A stretch of 57,698 bases of DNA from a bacterium (GCA_017961325.1 JAGCXM010000043.1:1-57698); one strand, 5' to 3'. Counted from the first letter of the stretch, positions 25,540-34,828 are shown. Notes: generated by a model from the letters alone, not told the origin. Program-made: numbers and translations.

Positions 25540-28083
25540 ATGAAAAAATCATTATTCTTTCTTGCGTCGTTCGTTTTTATGTTCGCTTTGAGCGGCGCCG
25601 AGCTTTTCTACAGCAACGGAACAAGCGTTGTCATGGAAAAGGCTGAAGGTTTCGGAGCAGTCAGCCGCAGTGCTTCGGATGTTTTTGTTCCGAAAAACGA
25701 ACTTTACCGCCTGAATCTCGGGAACAAGGTGCTTTCCATCGTGAAAGGCAGCGGCGGACTTCCCGTCTATTTTCTCGGAAACATGCCGGTAGTTGCTGAA
25801 AAGACAATTTTCTGGCGCGGAGACAAATCTGTAAAATATATGGAAAAAAAGTACGGACTGAAACTTGTCGAAGTCCTGCCGAGCTACCCGCTTTATTCCT
25901 TTTCAGTGCAGGGCGACAGCGTTGAAACTGCAGAAAGAATAGTAAAAAACGGCGACGGATACGCATTCCCCGACCTTGTACGTGAAACGACTCTGAAATT
26001 CGTGCCTGAAAAAACTCCGAAAGATCCGTACTTCGATCTGCAGTGGCATTTGCAGAATACGGGAAAAGTTATGAATTATCAGGGAAGTGAGGTAAAAATA
26101 CTGAAAAATTCCGACACCAAATTCATACAGATGCTTGAATTCCTGAGTTCAAACGAAATCGAAGTCGATACAAACACGAAAATCGCGATAATGGACACCG
26201 GAATCGTTCCTGATCACCAAGATCTGACAAATGTCGAACCGGGTTACGATGCGATTAACGGTAAAGAAGGCGGCTATCCCGACATTTCCGAGTTGGAAGG
26301 CTCGCCTTACGGAGCCTACCTTGCAGCTTCAGTCGGTCACGGAACGACCTGTGCAGGCGTCAGTGCCGGTGTCGGAAACGACATAGGAATGAGCGGAATG
26401 TGTCCGTGGTGCAGACTTTACCCGGTAAGATACCTCGAGGGAACGCAGGGAACAGCCATGTCTGACAGAACGATGCTCGAAGCTTATGAAAAATACGTCG
26501 CAGATCCGGACATAACGACGATAAACTGCAGTTTCGGACCTGATTCCTCGTACGGAATAATTCAAGTCTCCCCCGGCGAAATCGAATCTCACGAAAATTT
26601 CATGCAGAACGGGAGAAACGGTAAAGGCGGCGTTATCGTTTACGCTTCCGGAAACGAAGGTACTGATTCATCCTATGACCAGCTTTTAGGGTATGATTTC
26701 TCTATAAGCAGAAACGGAAAAGAATTTACCGACCGAGTCGTAACCGTCAATGCGACGAGCGCTTGGGATACGATAGTCGAATACTCTAACTACGGCTATT
26801 TTTCAACAGTTGCCGCACCTTCGCTTTCGGAAACTCCGATTGTCGGCATTGCAACGACTTCAATTCCGGGCTACGGCGACTACAAATCAGATTATACGCT
26901 TCTTTTTTCTGGAACTTCTGCTGCAGCTCCGGTCGTCTCCGGATTTTTCGGTGCAATTTTCAGCATAAATCCTGAACTCACGCTTGAAGAAGCTCTTGAT
27001 ATTCTCAAAAAAAGCGCCGATAAAATCTATCCCGAAACAGGTTTGTGGGATGAGAACGGATTCAGCGTGAAATTCGGATACGGCAGAGTAAATCTTGAAA
27101 AGGCGGCACGTCTTGCATCCGGATCGGCGATGTGCGCCGAAGAAAAAGAGGAAGTTTGCGGGAACCATCTTGACGACAACTGTGACGGTTTTGTCGATGA
27201 AGGATGCGCCGAACCGCTTACAGCCGGTCAGCCTTGCGAAAAAGCGGAAGACTGTCTCAACGGCTCGCTAACTCTTGACGATGTCGAATGCCTGAAAGCA
27301 AGCCGTTACTGGCTTTTCGAAAGCGGATACTGCTCTGTCAAAACCGGCAAAACGCCCTGCCCTGACGGAACAAAGGCCTTTGATGTCACGGCAAACAACC
27401 AGAATTATATTTGTGCACTTGAATGCAGCAGCGTTAAACCGTGCGAAAGAAAAGGCTACTACTGCTCGAATGAAGTTTGGGGCGTATGCCTTCCGAATTG
27501 TTCCGAAAATTCGGACTGCAACAAAGGCTCTTTCTGCAACGATGAAAAAAAATGTGAAAAAATTCCGGAACCTATCGGCGGAAGCTGTTCGAAAGACGAA
27601 GAATGCGACGGCGACTACACCACATGCAACACTTGGTTCGAAGGCGGATACTGCACGCAACAGTGCTTCGACAATGATGATGCTGACTGTCCCGACGGTG
27701 CAAAATGCGTGACATCAGGAAGACGTCAGACGACATCATGTCTCGCTTCATGCGCTTCAGATAAGGACTGCAGAACCGACGAAGGTTATGTCTGCCATCC
27801 TCAGCTGGGTTCAAAAAGCGGGGTCTGCTACAGAAAATGCCGCGACACCGGTGACTGCAACGATGAAAATGCGGTATGCAACGAAAACGGATACTGTGCT
27901 TCTGAAAAATGGAAAGGCTGGTCTGAAGAAGAGGAAAGCGAAAGCGACACCGATCCGGATTCTGAAAGTTCCGACGACGACACGGTCGGCAGCAATCCCG
28001 AAAACGAAGAAAACGATATGACCTACGCATATGACAATCAGAAAGAAGAGAAAAGTGACGGCTGTTCACTTGTCGTGATGTAG
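25540..28083 (+). CDS. Secreted subtilisin-like (S8) serine protease with Cys-rich C-terminal region
   Basis: An 847-residue exported protease. A signal peptide (1-20) and a propeptide-like region (to about 150) precede the S8 domain with Asp219 (IAIMDTGIV), His267 (GHGTTCAGVSAG) and Ser460 (SGTSAAAPVVSG). After it come CGNHLDDNCDGFVDEGC (about 544-560), a DxD-rich motif like those annotated as putative metal-binding (MopE-type), and about 250 residues with many Cys pairs. A Ser/Asp/Glu linker ends at SDGCSLVVM. The arrangement suits a surface or extracellular protease stabilised by disulfides. The start follows TCGGGGGTTTTT, a G-run also seen at other starts here. Confidence 0.9.
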   Translation: MKKSLFFLASFVFMFALSGAELFYSNGTSVVMEKAEGFGAVSRSASDVFVPKNELYRLNLGNKVLSIVKGSGGLPVYFLGNMPVVAEKTIFWRGDKSVKYMEKKYGLKLVEVLPSYPLYSFSVQGDSVETAERIVKNGDGYAFPDLVRETTLKFVPEKTPKDPYFDLQWHLQNTGKVMNYQGSEVKILKNSDTKFIQMLEFLSSNEIEVDTNTKIAIMDTGIVPDHQDLTNVEPGYDAINGKEGGYPDISELEGSPYGAYLAASVGHGTTCAGVSAGVGNDIGMSGMCPWCRLYPVRYLEGTQGTAMSDRTMLEAYEKYVADPDITTINCSFGPDSSYGIIQVSPGEIESHENFMQNGRNGKGGVIVYASGNEGTDSSYDQLLGYDFSISRNGKEFTDRVVTVNATSAWDTIVEYSNYGYFSTVAAPSLSETPIVGIATTSIPGYGDYKSDYTLLFSGTSAAAPVVSGFFGAIFSINPELTLEEALDILKKSADKIYPETGLWDENGFSVKFGYGRVNLEKAARLASGSAMCAEEKEEVCGNHLDDNCDGFVDEGCAEPLTAGQPCEKAEDCLNGSLTLDDVECLKASRYWLFESGYCSVKTGKTPCPDGTKAFDVTANNQNYICALECSSVKPCERKGYYCSNEVWGVCLPNCSENSDCNKGSFCNDEKKCEKIPEPIGGSCSKDEECDGDYTTCNTWFEGGYCTQQCFDNDDADCPDGAKCVTSGRRQTTSCLASCASDKDCRTDEGYVCHPQLGSKSGVCYRKCRDTGDCNDENAVCNENGYCASEKWKGWSEEEESESDTDPDSESSDDDTVGSNPENEENDMTYAYDNQKEEKSDGCSLVVM

Positions 28084-28089
28084 GTAGAA

Positions 28090-28881
28090 ATGACTGATTT
28101 GAACGGAAAAACCGCCCTGATTACCGGAGCTTCAAGCGGTTTCGGTGCAGATTTCGCCCATATTCTTGCAGAAAAAGGGATGAATCTGATTGTCACGGCA
28201 CGGCGCGTTGAGAAATTGAACGCCCTTAAAACCGGAATCGAAGAAAAATACGGCGTAAAAGTCCGCGTCATCGCAATGGATCTGACTGGTTTTGATGCGG
28301 CTCAAAAACTCTATGCCGAAGTGAAAAACGAAAACATCGACATGCTCGTAAACAACGCAGGATACGGAATGTACGACTGGTTTGAAAGACAAAGCGCCGG
28401 AGATCTCGACAAAATGGTGCAGCTTAATGTCGTTTCGGCAATGACTTTGGCAAACCTTTTCGTCAAAGACTTTGCGGCGAAAAATTCGGGCTGGATCCTG
28501 AACACGGCATCGTTCGCAGCGTTCAATCCGACTCCTTTTTATGCGGTTTACGGTGCAACGAAGGCGTTTCTTATGAATTTTTCGGTCGCTCTCCGCACTG
28601 AAATGAAAAAAAGCGGCAAAAATGTAGCAGTCACGGCATTCTGTCCCGGTTTTACCGCAACGGAATTCGTACAGACGGCAGGACAGAAACGCTCCAGCTT
28701 TCTGGAAAAAACCATCGGCAAAAGCTATCCTGCGGCAGTCGAGGCTGTATCGGCGCTTCTAAAAAACAAACCTGTCGTAATGCCACGTTTCATGAATCGG
28801 TTGGGAGCATTCTGTCTTCGTTTCATGCCGAGAAGTCTTGCTGCCGGCGCAGCTTTTGCATCAATAAAGAAAACTGATTAA
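28090..28881 (+). CDS. Short-chain dehydrogenase/reductase (SDR)
   Basis: A 263-residue classical SDR. The cofactor motif TGASSGFGADFA (about 11-22), the structural NNAGYG (about 90-95), the catalytic Ser near NTASFAAFN and Tyr-x-x-x-Lys in YGATK are all present. The Arg pair in VTARRVEK after the second strand favours NADP(H). It lies 6 nt after the subtilase stop, so it is likely cotranscribed. The substrate is unknown. The C-terminus with FMPRSLAAGAAFAS resembles the DltE/YqjQ-like group. Confidence 0.88.
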   Translation: MTDLNGKTALITGASSGFGADFAHILAEKGMNLIVTARRVEKLNALKTGIEEKYGVKVRVIAMDLTGFDAAQKLYAEVKNENIDMLVNNAGYGMYDWFERQSAGDLDKMVQLNVVSAMTLANLFVKDFAAKNSGWILNTASFAAFNPTPFYAVYGATKAFLMNFSVALRTEMKKSGKNVAVTAFCPGFTATEFVQTAGQKRSSFLEKTIGKSYPAAVEAVSALLKNKPVVMPRFMNRLGAFCLRFMPRSLAAGAAFASIKKTD

Positions 28882-28905
28882 AGCACTTTGCTGAACTAAA
28901 CTCGT

Positions 28906-30171
28906 TTAGTGTGTCAGACATGCGGCACAGGCTGCCGCCTCTTTCAGAATGTCATCTTCACCGTCTACTTTACGGTTTCTCATAACGAATTTTCCGTTGC
29001 AGATGACTGAATCGATACATCCCGAATCCGCGGCGTAGACCCAGTTGCTCACAAGGTCATGTCTGGGCACCATGCGTTCGGCATTCAGATCGACCAGAAG
29101 ACAGTCGGCAAGTTTCCCTTCGGCGACAGTTCCGGCGTCGATTCCGTAAGCATCAGCAGCTTTTGAAGTAGCCATTTCAAGCACCTCACGCGCCGGAAGA
29201 GTCTCTGCCGATCCGCAGACTTTCGCAAGCAGAGCGGCAAATTTCATCTCTTCTCGCATATCGAGATTGTTGTTCGATGAAACTCCGTCGGTTCCGAGAG
29301 CGAGTTTTATTCCGGCATCAAGCAGCTTCTGAATCTGCGGGATCCCGCTTGAAAGCTTCAGGTTCGAACACGGGTTCAGCACAGCAGTAGAACCCGAATC
29401 GGCGAAAATTTTCATATCTTCTCCGGTAAAATGGACGCAGTGAGCTGCAACCAGGTTTGAACCAAGCCCGCCAAGGCGCTGTATGAGCCGCACCGGAGTG
29501 CAGCCGTACTGTTTGAGGCAGTTATCGACCTCTGTCTGTGTTTCAGAAAGATGAGTATGAAGGATATAATTTTCAGCTTTTGCCGTTTCAACACACCGCC
29601 TGAGTATTTTTTCGCTAACGGTATAGACCGAATGAGGCATAACGGCAAGTTTCACGCGCTCCGATTCGCCGGTGTGAGCCGCAAGAAAGGCAAAATTTTC
29701 TTCAAGTTCATCGGGCGGGGTCAGCATGTCAGAGATCGTTACTCCGATTGCTGCGCGGATACCCATTTCTTCGACGACTTTCATCGTATATTCGCGGTGC
29801 CAGTACATATCGGAAAAGAAGACCGTTCCCGATTTTATCATTTCAAGGACTGCCAGCCGGCTCGCTATTTCGATATCTTCATCGGTGAGTTTCGCTTCAA
29901 AGGGCCAGATATATTCGTTCAGCCAGCGCGAAAGCTCCATGTCGTCGGCATAACCGCGCAGAAGCGTCATCGCTGCATGAGTATGTCCGTTGTAAAATGC
30001 AGGAAGCACGGCAAAACCCGAGCAGTCAACAACCTCACAGCCGTCACAATCTTCCGAAGAGACCTCATCCGTGATTTTCAGAAACTTTCCGTTCCCGATA
30101 ACTATATCCTTGCGCGTAGTTTTGCCGCCATGAACATCAACAACTGCCGATTTAAGAAGAATTTTATTCAT
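28906..30171 (-). CDS. mtaD: Amidohydrolase, 5'-methylthioadenosine/S-adenosylhomocysteine deaminase-like
   Basis: A 421-residue metallo-dependent hydrolase. Metal and substrate motifs are GHTHAAMTLLRGYADDMEL, ILHTHLSETQTEVDN, VAAHCVHFTGEDMKIF and LALGTDGVSSNNNLDM. These match the MtaD/SsnA/TrzA subgroup, which deaminates adenosine-type purines such as MTA, SAH or 5'-deoxyadenosine. QueA or radical-SAM by-products are possible sources of its substrate, but that is inference. The start ATG at 30171 follows a weak ribosome site (GAGGAC). Confidence 0.88.
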   Translation of the reverse strand: MNKILLKSAVVDVHGGKTTRKDIVIGNGKFLKITDEVSSEDCDGCEVVDCSGFAVLPAFYNGHTHAAMTLLRGYADDMELSRWLNEYIWPFEAKLTDEDIEIASRLAVLEMIKSGTVFFSDMYWHREYTMKVVEEMGIRAAIGVTISDMLTPPDELEENFAFLAAHTGESERVKLAVMPHSVYTVSEKILRRCVETAKAENYILHTHLSETQTEVDNCLKQYGCTPVRLIQRLGGLGSNLVAAHCVHFTGEDMKIFADSGSTAVLNPCSNLKLSSGIPQIQKLLDAGIKLALGTDGVSSNNNLDMREEMKFAALLAKVCGSAETLPAREVLEMATSKAADAYGIDAGTVAEGKLADCLLVDLNAERMVPRHDLVSNWVYAADSGCIDSVICNGKFVMRNRKVDGEDDILKEAAACAACLTH

Positions 30172-30184
30172 TTAGTCCTCATTT

Positions 30185-30565
30185 TCATTTTTCCAACGCC
30201 TGTCTTGTGATTTCATCGCTGAAATCACTCCTTTTTGAAAGAATTTCCGAATACAGATCAGAATAATTTGCTTTCAAATCGCCGATTTCGCCCGTAATTT
30301 CCGCAATATGAACTATTATCTGCTTATGTGTTCTGACATAGGAAACTTTGTTCAGATTTACGAGCGGATATTGCTCCGGATCAACCATAACATCGTAATA
30401 TTTATTAAGATTTTCCTTTCTTGAAACTGTAGAGACTGGAAGAACAACAAAATCAGCTGCATCCGCCTTTGCCAGAATCAAAACAGGGCGGAACTTGAAA
30501 GCAACCCCCTTTTCTATGTCGAAATATTTGACAAGGGCTTTATATATTTTGCCTGTTGAAATCAA
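30185..30565 (-). CDS. PemK/MazF-like toxin of a type II toxin-antitoxin pair
   Basis: A 126-residue protein with the PemK/MazF beta-barrel signature KFRPVLILAK and strands ADFVVLPVSTVS; the C-terminal part has VRTHKQIIVHIAEITGEIG. MazF-family members are mostly mRNA endonucleases; the catalytic residues are not clear from inspection. It starts 5 nt after the DUF4065 gene with a TTG codon, consistent with antitoxin-toxin coupling and lower toxin expression. Its stop lies 13 nt before the mtaD start, in the same direction. Confidence 0.7.
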   Translation of the reverse strand: MISTGKIYKALVKYFDIEKGVAFKFRPVLILAKADAADFVVLPVSTVSRKENLNKYYDVMVDPEQYPLVNLNKVSYVRTHKQIIVHIAEITGEIGDLKANYSDLYSEILSKRSDFSDEITRQALEK

Positions 30566-30570
30566 GCTGT

Positions 30571-31053
30571 TTACGCCTCGTCTTCGAATTCGTCATAATA
30601 CATATCCCATACATGATCGTAAGGACGTATCTTGGCCGCATCAGCTCTTATATCATCAAGATTCAAAGGAACATCACCGTTTTCGTCAGGATCAAGCCCT
30701 TTTCTCGCGTTTTGCCACGAAGAATCTTTATGCGAGAGTTCGCTGAGTTCCCATGAAGCAAGCAGACCGTACTCAAACACAACATTATTGACAATATATT
30801 GAAGTTCTGCGGGAATTTCTTTTGTCGGAACGATGATTTTTCCATCAGCATAAACATCACGGACATCTCTGCTGACAGGCCCGTATTTCCATCCTTCAAA
30901 AACCTCGTCAAACGCAGGTTCTCCTGTCTCGGCAATAGTTTCACGCTGGGTAAGATAAAGAAGTTTGTGCAACTTCATTTCATCAAGGTTTTCGTCTGTT
31001 ACAGCATGATACTGCCTGATTATGTAAGCTGCAACATCAGTTATACGTGCCAT
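30571..31053 (-). CDS. Panacea-domain (DUF4065) antitoxin
   Basis: A 160-residue protein with the DUF4065/SocA-like pattern: ITDVAAYIIRQY, LDEMKLHKLLYLTQ, FEGWKYGPVSRDVRDVY and a C-terminal helical region. Panacea domains are known as antitoxins that pair with many unrelated toxins; here the partner is the PemK/MazF-like protein 5 nt downstream. The frame extends to 31092, but the ATG at 31053 follows AGAGGTG and matches the family start. A clear promoter precedes it. Confidence 0.82.
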   Translation of the reverse strand: MARITDVAAYIIRQYHAVTDENLDEMKLHKLLYLTQRETIAETGEPAFDEVFEGWKYGPVSRDVRDVYADGKIIVPTKEIPAELQYIVNNVVFEYGLLASWELSELSHKDSSWQNARKGLDPDENGDVPLNLDDIRADAAKIRPYDHVWDMYYDEFEDEA

Positions 31054-31083
31054 ATTCACCTCTCGCAATAACAAAGCGGCATT

Positions 31084-31111
31084 ATTATACACACAAATAT
31101 ACGATCGTCAA
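31084..31111 (-). promoter_or_regulatory. Promoter of the toxin-antitoxin operon
   Basis: On the minus strand TTGACG and TATAAT are spaced by 16 bp (plus-strand coordinates 31106-31111 and 31084-31089), about 30 bp before the DUF4065 start. The 16-bp spacer contains CGATCG, which could be part of an operator. Confidence 0.72.
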
Positions 31112-31160
31112 ATTTTCTTTTAATTTATTCAATTAACAACAATATATTTTATTAAAACAG

Positions 31161-32960
31161 TTACTCCAGCACCGCGTCTTCCCTGCTCTGATACATTTCT
31201 TCGGAATGCATTCTGATTTCGCGGTTTACGAGTGTTGCCGCTTTGAAAAGGGTCGCTGCGAAGCGGTTGATCGTGCCGAGAACTGAATCCGACTGGTTTT
31301 CTTCCTCTTCTTCGTCTTGGAAAAGGCTCAAAATTCCGTTTGTGTCGGGGTATTTCACAAACGGGCAGTCGGGAATAGCGATTTTTTCTTTCATGTAGCC
31401 GTATGCCGCCATGAAGCCGCCGATTTCATCAACAAGTCCGTTTTTGTAAGCCAGTCCGCCAGACCAGACGCGGCCGTGAGCGAATTTTTCGAGATCCATT
31501 GCGTTCATTTTTCTGCCGTCAGCCGCCCTCTGTACGAAAGTATTGTATGTTTCGTCGAGGTTTTTGTTGAGATATTCTTCCTGCTCCGGCGTGAATTTTT
31601 CAAGCGCTGAGAGGAAATTATTGTTTTTGCCGATAGTCACGCTGTCGAAGGTGATTCCGAGCGATTCGAAGAGGTTTCTCGTGTAGAATTTGCCGATCAC
31701 GACTCCGATCGAGCCGGTGATCGTGTTGTGGTCTGCAAAAATCCTGTCTGCGTTCATCGAAACATAGTATCCGCCGGATGCCGCGACACTTCCCATTGAA
31801 ACGATGACGGGTTTATTTCCGAGTTTTTTGATTGTTTCGACCTGGTTCCAGATCGTTTCGGAGGCTATTACCGAGCCGCCCGGAGAGTTGACGCGGAGGA
31901 TTATTCCTTTCACGTTCTCGTCTTTCCATGCCTTTTTAAGAAGCGAAACAATCGTCGTTGAACCGCTTGACTGCGGCTTTCCCGAAGGCGACATATCGCT
32001 GACACCGCGGTGGATCGAGCCCGGAACTTCGATGACTGCAATTTTAGGTCCTGCAACAGGCGTGATTTTGAAAAGGTCTTCGCCGATATTTTTGTATGCG
32101 ACGACAGAAAGTTTGTGCTCATAACCTGTCTGGTTCCTCATTTCCTCAAGGATTTCATCTTTGTAGCGGATTCCGTCGATGAGGTTGTTTTTTACCGCAT
32201 AAGGCGAAGTCATAGAGACTGAATCTGCGATCTCATAGACTTTGTCAATCGGGATCCTGCGGCTTTCGGAAACTTCCGCTGCCACTTTGGAAAATATTGA
32301 ATTTATTAAACTTTCAGTCGATTCGCGGTGAGCTTCGGTAAACTTGTCCTCGCTGTACATGTTCCAGTAGGTTTTATATTCCTTCCTTGCCGCGCCGATC
32401 GGTTCGACCTTGATTTTTTCAAGCATATTCTTGAAGAAAATTGAAGTTGAACTCATGCCGTTGAAAGTGACGAAACCCGAATTCTGAAGGAAAATCTTGT
32501 CCGCGGCAGTTGCAAGATAGTAGCTTTTCGTGCCGCTTGAGTATTCGCCGTAAGAATCGCTCCAAGCCCACACTTTTTTGCCCGCATTTTTGAACAAAAT
32601 CAGCTCGTTGCGGAGTTCTTCAGCCTGAGCATAACTCAAATTCATATCACTCAGATCAAGAAAAATCCCCACAATTCTGGGATCAGCCGCAGCCGCTCGG
32701 ACCGAAGTCAGAGTGTCAAGAAGGGAAATCTGCTTTCCGAAAAACGAGTCGAGCATCATGTAATTCGTTTCAGGGAAAACATCGCCGCTTATCGCTCCGG
32801 CATTGATCGTAAGGAGCGTTTTTTCCTGCACTTCCTTTTTACCGAAGCCCGAAAAATCTATGCTGGAGATGAGCCAGACAATAAGAGCGATGTTTAGGAC
32901 CGTGAGAACCCCTATCACAATGAAGAACCTAGCGATCACTTTCTTAATAAAATCGAGCAT
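31161..32960 (-). CDS. sppA: Signal peptide peptidase SppA, 67-kDa type (S49)
   Basis: A 599-residue membrane-anchored serine protease that degrades leftover signal peptides at the cytoplasmic membrane. One N-terminal helix (about 8-32) is followed by two S49 domains. The catalytic Lys193 lies in the first (GAARKEYKTYW), Ser395 in the second (SVAASGGYYVS), matching the Lys/Ser pair of E. coli SppA. FADHNTITGSIGVVIGKF follows as expected. The start at 32960 has an ideal ribosome site (AGGAGGTTCAA) and a promoter at 33020-33047. Confidence 0.95.
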   Translation of the reverse strand: MLDFIKKVIARFFIVIGVLTVLNIALIVWLISSIDFSGFGKKEVQEKTLLTINAGAISGDVFPETNYMMLDSFFGKQISLLDTLTSVRAAAADPRIVGIFLDLSDMNLSYAQAEELRNELILFKNAGKKVWAWSDSYGEYSSGTKSYYLATAADKIFLQNSGFVTFNGMSSTSIFFKNMLEKIKVEPIGAARKEYKTYWNMYSEDKFTEAHRESTESLINSIFSKVAAEVSESRRIPIDKVYEIADSVSMTSPYAVKNNLIDGIRYKDEILEEMRNQTGYEHKLSVVAYKNIGEDLFKITPVAGPKIAVIEVPGSIHRGVSDMSPSGKPQSSGSTTIVSLLKKAWKDENVKGIILRVNSPGGSVIASETIWNQVETIKKLGNKPVIVSMGSVAASGGYYVSMNADRIFADHNTITGSIGVVIGKFYTRNLFESLGITFDSVTIGKNNNFLSALEKFTPEQEEYLNKNLDETYNTFVQRAADGRKMNAMDLEKFAHGRVWSGGLAYKNGLVDEIGGFMAAYGYMKEKIAIPDCPFVKYPDTNGILSLFQDEEEEENQSDSVLGTINRFAATLFKAATLVNREIRMHSEEMYQSREDAVLE

Positions 32961-33019
32961 TTGAACCTCCTATATCAATTTTGTTTACCACCACATGCCT
33001 CCTGCAGCAAAAGCCGCTG

Positions 33020-33047
33020 ATTATATCACAAAATCAAATGTTTTCAA
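33020..33047 (-). promoter_or_regulatory. sppA promoter
   Basis: On the minus strand TTGAAA (33042-33047) and a perfect TATAAT (33020-33025) are spaced by 16 bp, 60 bp before the sppA start. Confidence 0.7.
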
Positions 33048-33064
33048 CTGGTTTGTTTCTTGCC

Positions 33065-33086
33065 GGAGCGCGGGCGGTTCGCCTGC
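33065..33086. repeat. Copy 1 of a GC-rich hairpin repeat (GGAGCGCGGGC...GCCTGC)
   Basis: A 22-bp sequence able to form a GCGGGC/GCCTGC hairpin. A near-identical copy lies at 34989-35010 (two or three differences). It stands out as GC-rich in AT-rich intergenic DNA, as REP-like elements do. Confidence 0.6.
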
Positions 33087-33090
33087 TGTA

Positions 33091-33111
33091 GAGCCGTCAC
33101 TGAGACGGCTC
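33091..33111. repeat. Perfect 8-bp hairpin
   Basis: GAGCCGTC and GACGGCTC flank a 5-nt loop (ACTGA). It lies between sppA and the DUF1016 gene, next to the REP-like copy. It has no U-tract; a small repeat is more likely than a terminator. Confidence 0.5.
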
Positions 33112-33210
33112 ATTGGCACCGGAGAGGGCAACAGTTCCATTTCGCCGTCTCAAAACGGAAATGTGTAACGGATATTCAGGATTATTTTTTGGTTCTTTCG
33201 CCGACTTCTT

Positions 33211-34227
33211 TCAGTTGTGTGCAGATTTTTTTGCTTCATCCACCTTTTTTGCAAGTTCTTCCGAAGTCGGCAGATAAAGCTGGTATTCGCTTGAAAGGAT
33301 TGTTTTGTTGTTTTCCGGTAGAGTCATTTTGACGACGGTATCGTTTTTGTTCGTGCAGAGCTGGATTCCGATGGTCGGATTTTCTTCGGGAAGTTTTTCG
33401 ATGCGGTCGTAGTAATTCACATACATCTGCAGCTGACCAAGATCCTGATGCGAGATCTTTCCTGTTTTCAGATCGATTATAAGGAAACAGCGCAGAAGCC
33501 GATTGTAAAAAACGAGATCAATAAAAAACTCGTCATCTTCAAGCATGATCCGTTTTTGTCTCGCAACGAAAGAAAAACCTTTTCCCATTTCAAGCAGAAA
33601 ATCGGCGATATGCGAAATTATTGCACTTTCGAGATCGTTTTCGTGGTAGGAAGGTTTTGTTTCCAGACCTAAAAACTCAAGAAACATCGGCAGTTTTATG
33701 ATTTCCTCTGGTGTTTCGGGGATTCGCTCTCTTCGTGCTACTGCCAAAACACTTTCTTTGTCGTTGCTGAGCAGAAGCCGTTCATACAACTGACTGTGAA
33801 TCTGACGTTCGAGCTCGCGTCCGTTCCATGAATTGTTCACTGCTTCAAGTTCGTAATATTCGCGTTTGTAAGGGTCGGAAATTTGAATCAAGCTTCTATA
33901 CTGATACCAGTTTAATTGGGAACGCAATGCGTTCCCAATTGGATAAATACGATAAAACTGCCTGCAAAATTTTAACTGTCGCTCGGAAAACCCGCTTCCA
34001 TATTCCGCTTCCAATTTAACAGCAAGATTTTTCACAATATAAGCCCCGTAATCTGCACGATTTTTTCCTTGCTGCTCCTCTTCAAAAATGCGTTTCCCCA
34101 AGTTCCAATACATCTGAACACGGCAGAAATCCACACTGCGCACCGCATTGCTTCTGGCTGTTTCAATGATTTGGCGGGCATCTTCAACAATATTCTCTGT
34201 TTTGGTGTAATTCACAATGTTATCCAT
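33211..34227 (-). CDS. DUF1016 family PD-(D/E)XK nuclease (YhcG-like), intact
   Basis: A 338-residue protein. The N-terminal DUF1016 helical domain (about 10-150) has MYWNLGKRIFEEEQQGK and YGSGFSERQLKFCRQFY. The C-terminal PD-(D/E)XK nuclease (about 200-330) has FFIDLVFYNRLLRCFLIIDLKTGKI, the Asp and (D/E)-x-K core. YhcG-like proteins are commonly found in defence and mobile islands, sometimes near restriction-modification genes, and their role is not settled. The open frame reaches 34257, but the ATG at 34227 has AAGGAGAAAACA before it and is preferred. A broken paralogue is at 41018-41802. Confidence 0.88.
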   Translation of the reverse strand: MDNIVNYTKTENIVEDARQIIETARSNAVRSVDFCRVQMYWNLGKRIFEEEQQGKNRADYGAYIVKNLAVKLEAEYGSGFSERQLKFCRQFYRIYPIGNALRSQLNWYQYRSLIQISDPYKREYYELEAVNNSWNGRELERQIHSQLYERLLLSNDKESVLAVARRERIPETPEEIIKLPMFLEFLGLETKPSYHENDLESAIISHIADFLLEMGKGFSFVARQKRIMLEDDEFFIDLVFYNRLLRCFLIIDLKTGKISHQDLGQLQMYVNYYDRIEKLPEENPTIGIQLCTNKNDTVVKMTLPENNKTILSSEYQLYLPTSEELAKKVDEAKKSAHN

Positions 34228-34274
34228 TGTTTTCTCCTTTTGAATCAAATATTTCAAATAACAAAAGTTGATAA

Positions 34275-34302
34275 ATTATAAATATTATAAAAGCAAAATC
34301 AA
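34275..34302 (-). promoter_or_regulatory. Promoter of the DUF1016 gene
   Basis: On the minus strand TTGATT and TATAAT are spaced by 16 bp (34297-34302 and 34275-34280), about 48 bp before the start codon. Confidence 0.6.
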
Positions 34303-34394
34303 GTTTATAAAAAATATTTATTGATTGAAATTCAAATTTAAATATAAAAATTTTTTTAAACTTGTCTTTATATAAAAAGACGTCCCCAAGACCT

Positions 34395-34421
34395 CGGTTC
34401 CTGAGCTAGTCGAAGGAGCCG
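34395..34421. repeat. REP-like hairpin with GAGCTAGTCGAAGG core
   Basis: CGGTTCCT and AGGAGCCG pair (one G-U) around GAGCTAGTCGA. The complementary core TTCGACTAGCTCAGGAACCG resembles an arm of the hairpin at 42021-42068 (TTCGACT...GCTCA...ACCG), so both belong to one small dispersed family. Confidence 0.55.
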
Positions 34422-34683
34422 AATCAGCTACCACGCAACCCGCCGCAGTTTGTCTTCCGATTAGGGAACTTCTATTCAATATCCTGATTTTGTGATTACA
34501 AAAATCATGCCGTGCAATCATGTTTGAGAGCTGAGCAATTGGGAAAATCAGGTGTTATCGAGGTCGAAAATTCCGACCTTGAACGGAAACGGGAATTATT
34601 TTGGTGAGTTATGAATGGGGAAAGAATTCCTTTTTCTTTATCGGTTTGAGGAATTGTTTTTTCAGTTCGCGTTCGTTTCGGGC

Positions 34684-34712
34684 AAAAAAAATGGCGGGTC
34701 AGTCTGCCCGCC
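34684..34712 (-). terminator. Strong intrinsic terminator on the minus strand
   Basis: A GGCGGG/CCCGCC stem with an 8-nt loop, followed on the minus strand by A and eight T residues (plus-strand A-run 34684-34691). It lies about 335 bp beyond the KAP gene stop and would end transcripts of the KAP/helicase unit. Confidence 0.72.
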
Positions 34713-34828
34713 GTATTAGGTTGAACCTGGGTGTTTAAACCAGCTCAATGCAGTCAATATATGTAATTTATCTTAAAAGTCAAATTATTTTTAAACACAA
34801 TTTCAGAATTTTTATCTGTAAATTTGTA

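Noticed and set aside
33060-33332. A 90-codon plus-strand open frame
   Set aside because: It overlaps hairpin repeats and the 3' end of the intact DUF1016 gene, has no ribosome site and no recognisable protein features.
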